Shown here in pieces: positions 8,431 through 14,582 of a stretch of DNA of 25,553 nucleotides. This DNA comes from a virus. The DNA lies in the IMG/VR virus record IMGVR_UViG_3300006119_001263, positions 1 through 25,553 of that record; one strand, given 5' to 3'. Each line of letters opens with the position of its first letter. The stretch's first letter is position 1. The position numbers and the translations under genes were made by a program. The notes beneath the pieces were generated by a model. It saw only the letters and a program-made list of their open reading frames with translations. It did not search any database and was not told the origin of the DNA.

Positions 8431-9269
8431 CAAGACATCTAGTAACATTTGTAAATTATAACAACGATTATAATACTAAAGAAGATAAAGAACGTTACGC
8501 ACTGTTTAAACAGTTTAACTCTGAGCGTAATAAAAAGTATTGTGAAATGCACGATATGAAGTACTATGAAGTGGATGAGTCTGTATTTAAAATTCCATTA
8601 ATGTTTAAGTTAGCTGATAAGCCAGAGTTTGAAGTAAAAAATAATAATCACTTTGCTCGTTGGCAGTTTTTTAGAGATAAAATAGATGATGGTACGTTTA
8701 AAGAAGGTGATATCATTCATCACCATGATGCAGATGTGTTTATAGTGCAGACCGATAAAGTAATGCCATGTAATAAAAACTTTACATATGCTATAGACTC
8801 AGGCAATACGCACTGTTTTGGAGCTTTTGCTCTTAAGGTAGGTGACTTTGCTAATAAACTTATTAACTTAATGCTTAGTAGAGAGAGATTTGATAAATTA
8901 ACTAAGTTAAAATTTTATAAAGAGAATGACGGTGGTGAGGTGTTCTTTTATTGGGGTGATCAACAAGCTTATTACATTGCATGTGGTATTAAATGTCATA
9001 GCTGGGTACCATTCTTCTATTTACCTAATAACGGATTCTATACATACCAAACTGAACATGTAGCATTTACATTACAAGAACTTTTAGATAATGTAGAAAT
9101 TTTAGGCGTTGAATGGAACACAACTCACCTAGTTGATGAATCTGGTAAGAACGGAAGACACGATGATTTTGATATAGTTCGTTCAACCAAAGACAAAACA
9201 ATACTAAGACATTTTGCAGGCGGTCAGCAATGGAGATTTGAACAGTATTCAAAAGAGTATCCTTTATAA
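8427..9269 (+). CDS. GT-A glycosyltransferase-like protein with DAD motif
   Basis: A 280-residue soluble protein. RHLVTFVNYNNDYN opens the fold, NNNHFARWQFFRDKI (72-86) is the helix before the metal site, and GDIIHHHDADVFI (94-106) is a strand with a DxD. YAIDSGNTHCFGAFALKVG and GGEVFFYWGDQQAYYIACG resemble acceptor- and donor-closing loops of GT34/GT8-like proteins, including the WGDQ element. LRHFAGGQQWRFEQY at the end could supply the C-terminal His. Family assignment is only at fold level. It overlaps the FkbM gene by one base (TAATG). Confidence 0.55.
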   Translation: MTRHLVTFVNYNNDYNTKEDKERYALFKQFNSERNKKYCEMHDMKYYEVDESVFKIPLMFKLADKPEFEVKNNNHFARWQFFRDKIDDGTFKEGDIIHHHDADVFIVQTDKVMPCNKNFTYAIDSGNTHCFGAFALKVGDFANKLINLMLSRERFDKLTKLKFYKENDGGEVFFYWGDQQAYYIACGIKCHSWVPFFYLPNNGFYTYQTEHVAFTLQELLDNVEILGVEWNTTHLVDESGKNGRHDDFDIVRSTKDKTILRHFAGGQQWRFEQYSKEYPL

Positions 9270-9808
9270 TGCGTAATGTTTTTATAGACTGCGGTGCAAA
9301 TGTTGGTACTGGTTATGAAAGAATTAACAGTGCTCGTAATTTTACCAATTACGAAGTAATAATGTTTGAACCAATTAAGAGTTGCTATGAAGAGTTAGTT
9401 AAAAAGTATAAACACTTCACGATTTATAATAAAGCAGTCTGGATTGCAGATGAGATAAAAAGTTTTGGTGTTGAAGCCGGTCAAGGACATTCAAGCAATT
9501 TACTAGGTAACAACTATAACAGACATTTAAATCAACACAATCCTTGGGACGAAGTAATGGTAGAATGTATAGATCTGCCAAACTATATAAAAACTAATTT
9601 TAATACCGATAATAATATCTTTTTAAAATTAGATATTGAAGGTGCTGAATATAATATTTTAGATAAATTCATAGAACTTAATATGCTAAACTATATTAAA
9701 ACTATTAATGTAGAGTTTCATGATCACATGTTATTTGATAAACCTAAGCACGATAATGAATACTATATAAATTATCTAAAAGAAAAAAACGTGGAGATCT
9801 TTATATGA
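9269..9808 (+). CDS. FkbM family (Methyltransf_21) SAM-dependent methyltransferase
   Basis: A 179-residue protein with the FkbM signatures: VFIDCGANVGTGYE (4-17) is the SAM-binding loop, VIMFEPIKSCYEEL (30-43) has the FEP at the end of strand 2, and IFLKLDIEGAEYNIL (117-131) is the K-x-D-x-E-G-x-E motif that defines the family. FkbM-type enzymes usually O-methylate sugars or lipids, and they often sit in glycan clusters of bacteria and marine phages. It would methylate the product of the surrounding transferases, but the position is unknown. It is slightly shorter than typical (about 200-250 residues). ATGA overlap with the next gene. Confidence 0.85.
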   Translation: MRNVFIDCGANVGTGYERINSARNFTNYEVIMFEPIKSCYEELVKKYKHFTIYNKAVWIADEIKSFGVEAGQGHSSNLLGNNYNRHLNQHNPWDEVMVECIDLPNYIKTNFNTDNNIFLKLDIEGAEYNILDKFIELNMLNYIKTINVEFHDHMLFDKPKHDNEYYINYLKEKNVEIFI

Positions 9809-10578
9809 ATAAAATAAATGAAATAACAATTTGTTTACATTGCGGTTGTTCTAAACCTGTCGTTGATAGACAAATGGCTTTACTCAAGCCTTTAGAAAGC
9901 AAGTACAAAGTGCATTGGAATAATAGAATAGATAGATTTCCAAGAGCTTACTCTTCATACTCACAATTAATTAACCATTCAATTGCTACAAGCCCTTCTG
10001 AGGTTATGTTATTGTTAAATGATAGAACAATACCAAAGGTGGAAGAAGCAGAAAAAATTATCAATCATTTAGAGAACGGATTTGCTTGTTCTTTTATATA
10101 CAATGTTGGGTTTATGGGTTTCACTAAAGAGTTAGTAAGAACTATTGGATGGTGGGATGAGAGATTTTTAAATGGTGGGTGGGAAGATAGAGATTGGGTT
10201 TTTAGAATGAAGTTAGCTAACTTAGCTTTATATGAAAGCTTAGAGGGTGAATATGAAACACATTGGAAATCACCTTTACAAATTGCTGATGGTTGTGCTA
10301 AATCAGGTCCTGTTTGGTTACAGAAGTATGATCAAGGGCCAAGACCAGATGTATGGACTGTAGGTACCGGGCCTGTTATCTATAAACGGTTAAGAGAAGA
10401 GTCTTATCCACATTGGCAGCAAACTTTAGGACCTGCTAGAGATGATATAAGACAATCGTGGATGACTTGGGACAAATCAGTGCTTAACTTATTTTACGCA
10501 GGTACAGAAAACCCACGCGGTGGACCGTCAGCTTCTGGCATGATAAATAATAGAGAAATAATTGAAAAATATGACTAA
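9805..10578 (+). CDS. Family 2/galactosyltransferase-like glycosyltransferase
   Basis: A 257-residue protein. ITICLHCGCSKPVVDRQMAL is the N-terminal strand and loop, VMLLLNDRTIPKVEEAEKII (67-86) places N-D-R where a DxD is expected, and RTIGWWDERFLNGGWEDRDWV (112-132) is the clear acceptor/catalytic-base region of GT2 and glycosyltransferase 7-type enzymes (G-x-x-D-E-x-F-x-G-x-x-E-D). NDR in place of DxD is unusual. The tail (YPHWQQTLGPARDDIRQSW onward) is not recognised. The last 8 bases overlap the SDR gene. Confidence 0.65.
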   Translation: MNKINEITICLHCGCSKPVVDRQMALLKPLESKYKVHWNNRIDRFPRAYSSYSQLINHSIATSPSEVMLLLNDRTIPKVEEAEKIINHLENGFACSFIYNVGFMGFTKELVRTIGWWDERFLNGGWEDRDWVFRMKLANLALYESLEGEYETHWKSPLQIADGCAKSGPVWLQKYDQGPRPDVWTVGTGPVIYKRLREESYPHWQQTLGPARDDIRQSWMTWDKSVLNLFYAGTENPRGGPSASGMINNREIIEKYD

Positions 10579-11533
10579 AAAAGTTTTAATTACAGGCGGT
10601 GCAGGTTTCTTGGGAACCTATGCTGTAGAAAAATATCTAAGTGAAGGGTGGGAGGTAACTGTTATTGATAACTTTTCTACAGCTGTTATTCCTAAAGATG
10701 ATGCTTTATTAGGTAAAGTTAAACTTATAGAGAATGATATACTTAACGTTGATACTAGTGCGTTAGGTAAATTTGACCTACTAGTTCATTTAGCTAGCCC
10801 AGTAGGTCCTGTAGGCATATTAAAACATTCAGGGTTAATGGCTAAGTATATTTTAGATGACATATATTGGGCTATTGATTGCGCTAAAAATAATAAATGC
10901 CCTTTAATATTTGTTAGCACATCAGAAATATATGGTTATAGACCAACACCGGTATTATTAAAAGAAGACGATGATAAATTGCTTACCGGTGACTATAAAG
11001 TAAGAAATGAATATAGTATGGCTAAATTATTAGCTGAAATTGTACTAAGCAATACAGCTAAAGTTTCAAATATCAATTATCAAATTATTAGGCCATTTAA
11101 CATTAGTGGTGCTCGTCAGTTAATGACAGGTGGGTTTGTTTTACCAACATTTGTTAATCAAGCCCTGGGTAAGAAAGACATAACAGTGTTCGGTAATGGA
11201 GAACAAGTGAGAGCATTTACACATGTAAAAGATATTATTGATGGTATTTACCTTACTAGCATTACGGATAAAATGAATCAAATATGGAATATAGGTAATG
11301 CTGATAATACAACTACTATAAATGATATGGCGCAGAGAGTTAAAGCTTTTACTAAAACTGAATCTAAAATTATTAAAGTAGATCCAAAGACAATTCACGG
11401 ACCTTTATATGAAGAGGCTTGGGATAAAATACCGGATGCCAATAAGATAAAAAATGAATTAGGATGGAAGCCTAAGTACGATGTGGATTATATAATTAAC
11501 GATGTAATTAGTTATTATGAATCAAAATGCTAA
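10571..11533 (+). CDS. NAD-dependent epimerase/dehydratase (extended SDR, nucleotide-sugar)
   Basis: I use the ATG at 10571 because it places the cofactor loop near the N-terminus as usual; TTG at 10562 is in frame. The 320-residue protein is full length for an extended SDR. LITGGAGFLGTY has the GxxGxxG NAD(P) loop (G9, G12, G15), FDLLVHLASPVGPVG is the strand 4 region, STSEIYGY (116-123) holds the catalytic Ser/Thr, and YSMAK (148-152) the Tyr and Lys. The HLASPVGP and SEIYG wording is closest to UDP-glucuronate decarboxylase or UDP-glucose 4-epimerase types, but the substrate cannot be fixed. Next to the dehydrogenase-like gene it suggests a UDP-Glc to UDP-GlcA to UDP-Xyl/epimer branch (inference). 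Confidence 0.8.
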   Translation: MTKKVLITGGAGFLGTYAVEKYLSEGWEVTVIDNFSTAVIPKDDALLGKVKLIENDILNVDTSALGKFDLLVHLASPVGPVGILKHSGLMAKYILDDIYWAIDCAKNNKCPLIFVSTSEIYGYRPTPVLLKEDDDKLLTGDYKVRNEYSMAKLLAEIVLSNTAKVSNINYQIIRPFNISGARQLMTGGFVLPTFVNQALGKKDITVFGNGEQVRAFTHVKDIIDGIYLTSITDKMNQIWNIGNADNTTTINDMAQRVKAFTKTESKIIKVDPKTIHGPLYEEAWDKIPDANKIKNELGWKPKYDVDYIINDVISYYESKC

Positions 11534-12263
11534 AAAAATAGGAATAGTAGGTTACGGTGAAATAGGTTCATCGTTAGAAAAATGCTATTTAGGTAAAAAT
11601 TTTGACGTACGTGTTAGAGACATTGTACGTGATGATGGTTTAGAAAATTGCAATATTTTAAATATCTGTATACCTTATAAAGATGAATCATTTATTGATA
11701 TCGTTTCTTATTATATTAAAAATTTAAACCCTGGTCTTACTATTATTCATTCGACAGTAATACCTGGAACAACTTTAAAGATAATAGAAAAAACAGGCAA
11801 TAATAATATTGTACATAGCCCTGTGAGAGGAGTTCATCCTAAACTATATGAAGGGTTAAAAACTTTTGTCAAGTATATAGGCAGTGAAACCTTTCAACCG
11901 GCAGTAGAGGCATCAAAGCATTTTAACGAACTAGGTATATTAAATGAAGTTATTTTAAGTACCAAATCAACTGAGTTAGCTAAAATTTTATGCACCACTT
12001 ATTACGGTCTCTGTATTGCATGGCATGATGAAGTAAACAGAATATGCAAAGAACAGGATGTATTGTTTGAGAATGTAATGACAAAGTGGAATACAACTTA
12101 CAATGATGGTTACGAAAAGCTTGGTATGAAGCACGTAAATAGACCAGTTTTATATCCTCCAGTTGATAGTAAAATTGGCGGTCATTGTGTGATACCTAAT
12201 GCTGAACTTTGTAAGACATTTTTTGAGAGTACAGTTTTAGATTATATTCTAGAACGAAAGTAG
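11517..12263 (+). CDS. UDP-glucose/GDP-mannose 6-dehydrogenase-like protein, short form
   Basis: A 248-residue protein built like the N-terminal and central domains of UDP-sugar 6-dehydrogenases. GIVGYGEIGSSL has the GxGxxG loop (12-17), IIHSTVIPGTT (76-86) is the STxxPGT motif, STELAKILCTTYYGLCIAW (151-169) is the central helix with the catalytic Lys (155), and DSKIGGHCVIPNAE (217-230) matches the WecC-type GIGGHC that carries the catalytic Cys (224). Usual enzymes run to 390-450 residues; this one stops 24 residues after the Cys, so the whole C-terminal UDP-binding domain is absent. It may be a minimal dehydrogenase or a variant oxidoreductase. Starts inside the previous gene (17-base overlap); last gene of the cassette. 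Confidence 0.7.
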   Translation: MNQNAKKIGIVGYGEIGSSLEKCYLGKNFDVRVRDIVRDDGLENCNILNICIPYKDESFIDIVSYYIKNLNPGLTIIHSTVIPGTTLKIIEKTGNNNIVHSPVRGVHPKLYEGLKTFVKYIGSETFQPAVEASKHFNELGILNEVILSTKSTELAKILCTTYYGLCIAWHDEVNRICKEQDVLFENVMTKWNTTYNDGYEKLGMKHVNRPVLYPPVDSKIGGHCVIPNAELCKTFFESTVLDYILERK

Positions 12264-12291
12264 TTGAGTTTAATAGGAATGTCTTTATAAT
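12264..12291 (+). promoter_or_regulatory. Candidate sigma70-like promoter, leaderless spacing
   Basis: TTGAGT at 12264-12269, 16 bases, then TATAAT at 12286-12291. The ATG of the next gene begins at 12298, about where transcription would start, so the message would have almost no leader. It lies in the only gap after the glycan cassette and would start a separate unit. Confidence 0.5.
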
Positions 12292-12297
12292 CGGGAT

Positions 12298-12885
12298 ATG
12301 ATTATTAAAGACATTCCTGTATATGACGGTTTATTAATTCATAAGAGATTTGCTTACAATTACTTTCGTAAGAAAACATTACCAATTGGTAACATTGTAG
12401 CTTTTAGAGCTCCTATGAATGTACAAGCTGATGGTATGATTGATAGTGAAGATATTTTGCAAAATGACTTTATCTATAGTGATGATGCAATTAACTTTTG
12501 CTGGGAAATACCTAACTTAGACCCATTCGGTGCAGTTGCATATCAGAGACTTTTTAATACTCAAATTGCTAATATTTTAAATACTATTATTAAAAAACCT
12601 ATTGAAGTAGATGGTGACGATCTTTTAGTACATACAGAGTTTGAAGGTAGTGATGGATCAATTCAAAAGGTAGGTAAGTGCAGTGTAAGTATTACTATTT
12701 CAAAGAATAATGTTGCATTAGGACATACTGGTATTAATATTAATGCCGGGCGTAAGGCTCCTAACTTTGCATATAGTACTGGACTTACTGATGAGCAAGC
12801 AGATCAGTTTATGAAAACCGTTATTGATATGTTTTACGCGTTAAATGACGACATCTTTATTGCAACGACAAAAGTAATAGCATGA
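12298..12885 (+). CDS. DUF366-like conserved protein
   Basis: A 195-residue protein that I match by eye to DUF366 (archaeal PH1223-type). The elements are an N-terminal 'Y.G..I....Y' stretch, then NIVAFRAPMNVQADGMIDSE (32-51) like the FRG..V..E.MVD.ED block. AYQRLFNTQIANIL follows, then a GDDLLV segment (central VDGDDLLVHTEF), and the end has GKCSVSITISK and GHTGININAG like K-L-S-V-S-I-A-T...H-x-G-I-N. Archaeal members have a fold related to lipoate/biotin ligases, but no function is established. Homologues occur in T4-like marine phages as unknown genes. First gene of its own unit, ATGA overlap to the next gene. Confidence 0.55.
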   Translation: MIIKDIPVYDGLLIHKRFAYNYFRKKTLPIGNIVAFRAPMNVQADGMIDSEDILQNDFIYSDDAINFCWEIPNLDPFGAVAYQRLFNTQIANILNTIIKKPIEVDGDDLLVHTEFEGSDGSIQKVGKCSVSITISKNNVALGHTGININAGRKAPNFAYSTGLTDEQADQFMKTVIDMFYALNDDIFIATTKVIA

Positions 12886-13064
12886 AGAAGAAAACAAGTG
12901 TTGGCTGGTTAGTTGAGGTGCAGAAAGATGAAAAGACAAAAGAAATGTTCATTCAACTACCAGCTGCACTTTGTCAGCAAATGGATTTAAACGAAGATGA
13001 TAATATTATCTGGGAAGAAAATCCTAACGGTACCTGGCAAGTAACTAGAGTAAAAAAGAAATGA
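12882..13064 (+). CDS. AbrB/SpoVT-like small protein
   Basis: A 60-residue protein. GWLVEVQKDEKTKEMFIQLP, then LCQQMDLNEDDNIIWEENPN and GTWQVTRVKK, follow the swapped-hairpin pattern of SpoVT/AbrB (MazE-like) DNA-binding domains: a strand, LP at the turn, a helix ending in 'L..gD.i.w', and two final strands. Such domains act as dimeric regulators or antitoxins; here no toxin gene is adjacent. It sits in a replication block between the DUF366-like and gp62-like genes with ATGA overlaps on both sides, so it may regulate early genes. Weak sequence resemblance only. Confidence 0.5.
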   Translation: MKKKTSVGWLVEVQKDEKTKEMFIQLPAALCQQMDLNEDDNIIWEENPNGTWQVTRVKKK

Positions 13065-13423
13065 CCATATTTGATTACATAGGTTCAATCATTAACACCA
13101 AGAAGAAGATAGAGTTAAACTGTGATGATGAGTCACAGTTTAGTATCTTCATGGTTAATAGATGGTTATCTTTTTATTCAAATGAAGTATCAAACTATGT
13201 AAATGAAACTTCTAACCGGTATGCTAACTTATTCTCTACCAAGCAAGAACAGTATGATTTTCTTTACCACGTCTTACCTAAGCTAAAGTTTAAAAAGATT
13301 AACTATTTAAAGAAAGTGAAGAAGGAAGATAAGGAAGAAAAAGAAAAACCTTACATACCTGAGTTTATGAGTAGAGCTGAGTATGAAAGAAACCTTGAAC
13401 TTCTAAGCGTTATTGGTAAATAA
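13061..13423 (+). CDS. 62: Clamp-loader small subunit, gp62-like
   Basis: A 120-residue protein. MTIFDYIGSIINTKKKIEL at the N-terminus, FSIFMVNRWLSFY (residues 27-39) and EQYDFLYHVLPKLKFKKINY are the conserved opening of the gp62 clamp-loader subunits of T4-like marine phages (FD..x..I..TKK....N.FMVNR.LSF, then x.Q.DFL...+.K.KRF.+). With gp44 it would load the gp45 sliding clamp onto primed DNA; those partners are not in the window. It is shorter than T4 gp62 (187 residues), which is usual for marine relatives. The lysine-rich VKKEDKEEKEK segment leads to a helical tail. Confidence 0.7.
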   Translation: MTIFDYIGSIINTKKKIELNCDDESQFSIFMVNRWLSFYSNEVSNYVNETSNRYANLFSTKQEQYDFLYHVLPKLKFKKINYLKKVKKEDKEEKEKPYIPEFMSRAEYERNLELLSVIGK

Positions 13424-13427
13424 TTGT

Positions 13428-13913
13428 ATGGCACAAGTATCTGTTGACGTATTAGAAACGAGAAAGAGTTTAATTGACTTAGATTCTTACGGTAAAGGTA
13501 ATTTCGGTATGGGTGAAGACTTCACCTTATCTTTTATTTTTGATGACATTGTACTAGTAGAATTCATCGATGAAGTTAGTGATAACTCAGGCGATGCAGT
13601 AGTACGTAACGGAATTTTCGTACCAACAAACGCTTTAATTAAAGCTTGGAGAAAGGCTAAAGTAATTTTAGCAGGACCAAGTGTAAAGTATTGCAAGCCA
13701 GGCGACATAGTAATCTTTCCAAATGATAAAGGTGCTTCAGTATCTAACATTGAAGTGGAAGGTTATGGTAAGCTTAAAAAAGGAGTATTTTTAAACGAAC
13801 AAAGATTATTCGGAATTTGTAAGCAAGTATCTACGGAATCTAAAGCAGAAACTTTTATTAATGAAAACGACATTGCAGGGACTAAGAACAGTACTAAGAG
13901 AAAACGTCTGTGA
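13428..13913 (+). CDS. GroES-fold co-chaperonin, gp31-like
   Basis: Start taken at ATG 13428, four bases after the previous stop; a TTG five codons upstream is also in frame. The 161-residue protein has a GroES-type core: DDIVLVEFIDE (first strand), GDAVVRNGIFVPTNALI (the mobile loop equivalent and 'GI.vP' strand), KAKVILAGPSVKYCKPGDIV (the 'G.V...G......GD.V' block), and RLFGICK as the closing strand. T4 gp31 plays this role with host GroEL in folding the major capsid protein gp23. The lysine/arginine-rich tail (STKRKRL) is outside the fold. The gene overlaps the next by 53 bases. Confidence 0.6.
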   Translation: MAQVSVDVLETRKSLIDLDSYGKGNFGMGEDFTLSFIFDDIVLVEFIDEVSDNSGDAVVRNGIFVPTNALIKAWRKAKVILAGPSVKYCKPGDIVIFPNDKGASVSNIEVEGYGKLKKGVFLNEQRLFGICKQVSTESKAETFINENDIAGTKNSTKRKRL

Positions 13914-14235
13914 GATTGTTTTCATTAGAAGACGTCCAAAACCAGGCAAACCTCCTATGAGACGTATGCTATGTACTCTTGATGACAGAATTTTAAATTC
14001 TGAAAACGGTAGACTTGCACTCAATTATAAACCAGCAGGTGGTCCTATGCCATATAACACAGATGCAAAAAACTTATTACCAGTTTGGGATATTTTTATG
14101 CAGGACTGGAGAATGGTAAGCATGGATAATTGTGACATTGTTACCACGATTAAAGAACAAGACTTTTGGAAATATTTTAACGACACTTTACTAAAAATGT
14201 CTCCTGAACAGAAAATAGGATACATGGATTCATGA
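13861..14235 (+). CDS. WYL_2 (DUF2693)-like small protein
   Basis: A 124-residue protein starting inside the co-chaperonin gene (53-base overlap). LRTVLRENVCEIVFIRR at the N-terminus, RRMLCTLDDRIL in the middle and LLPVWDIFMQDWRMVSMDNC towards the end match the pattern I know from DUF2693/WYL_2 proteins of T4-like phages (L+..L....+V.FTK.dG....m.CTL, then VwD...gWRsfr.d.v), an Sm-like SH3 barrel of unknown role. Here the middle part is longer and richer in Pro than usual. The overlap and the conserved LRENVCE stretch near the N-terminus support the ATG at 13861. Confidence 0.5.
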   Translation: MKTTLQGLRTVLRENVCEIVFIRRRPKPGKPPMRRMLCTLDDRILNSENGRLALNYKPAGGPMPYNTDAKNLLPVWDIFMQDWRMVSMDNCDIVTTIKEQDFWKYFNDTLLKMSPEQKIGYMDS

Positions 14236-14570
14236 ATAAAGAAACTGAAAAATTAATCTTTAACTTTTTACAAAGAGAAGTAGTTTTCTTTATTAACAAA
14301 GAAAAGCCAATTAAATCTGGTAAACTTCTCATTTTTAGATTTAAAGATTTTTATTTCAACTTCATTATTAAGAGTAACAATACAAATAAGATATTTGAAA
14401 TACCTTATCCTTTTAAAGTAGAGCAAGGTCATAACTGTTTAGTATTTTCATATACACTGGATGACTTTTCTCAGAAGAACATGGACTTATATTATAAAGC
14501 ACTGTTGTTGAAACCTAAAAAGAAAAATAAATTATACAATTCAACAGTTGTTTTATCTGCACTTAACTAA
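14232..14570 (+). CDS. Hypothetical protein of the replication block
   Basis: A 112-residue protein that I cannot assign. It is alternating hydrophobic and basic, with a beta-like middle (GKLLIFRFKDFYFNFIIKSN, then KIFEIPYPFKVEQGHNCLVF) and a lysine-rich segment LKPKKKNKL near the end. It has no signal peptide, membrane helix or cysteine cluster. ATGA overlap with the WYL_2-like gene places it in the same unit, ending 12 bases before the helicase. Confidence 0.6.
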   Translation: MNKETEKLIFNFLQREVVFFINKEKPIKSGKLLIFRFKDFYFNFIIKSNNTNKIFEIPYPFKVEQGHNCLVFSYTLDDFSQKNMDLYYKALLLKPKKKNKLYNSTVVLSALN

Positions 14571-14576
14571 TATAAT
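14548..14576 (+). promoter_or_regulatory. Candidate promoter of the helicase gene
   Basis: TTGTTT at 14548-14553, 17 bases, then TATAAT at 14571-14576, with the GTG start six bases further on at 14583. The -35-like part lies inside the end of the previous gene. The geometry equals that at 12264-12298. Confidence 0.4.
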
Positions 14577-14582
14577 AGACGG

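Noticed and set aside
9265-9270. TATAAT directly at the FkbM gene start inside the glycan cassette
   Set aside because: It overlaps the stop-start TAATG of two coupled genes, has no -35-like element that I can see, and lies within a continuous operon.
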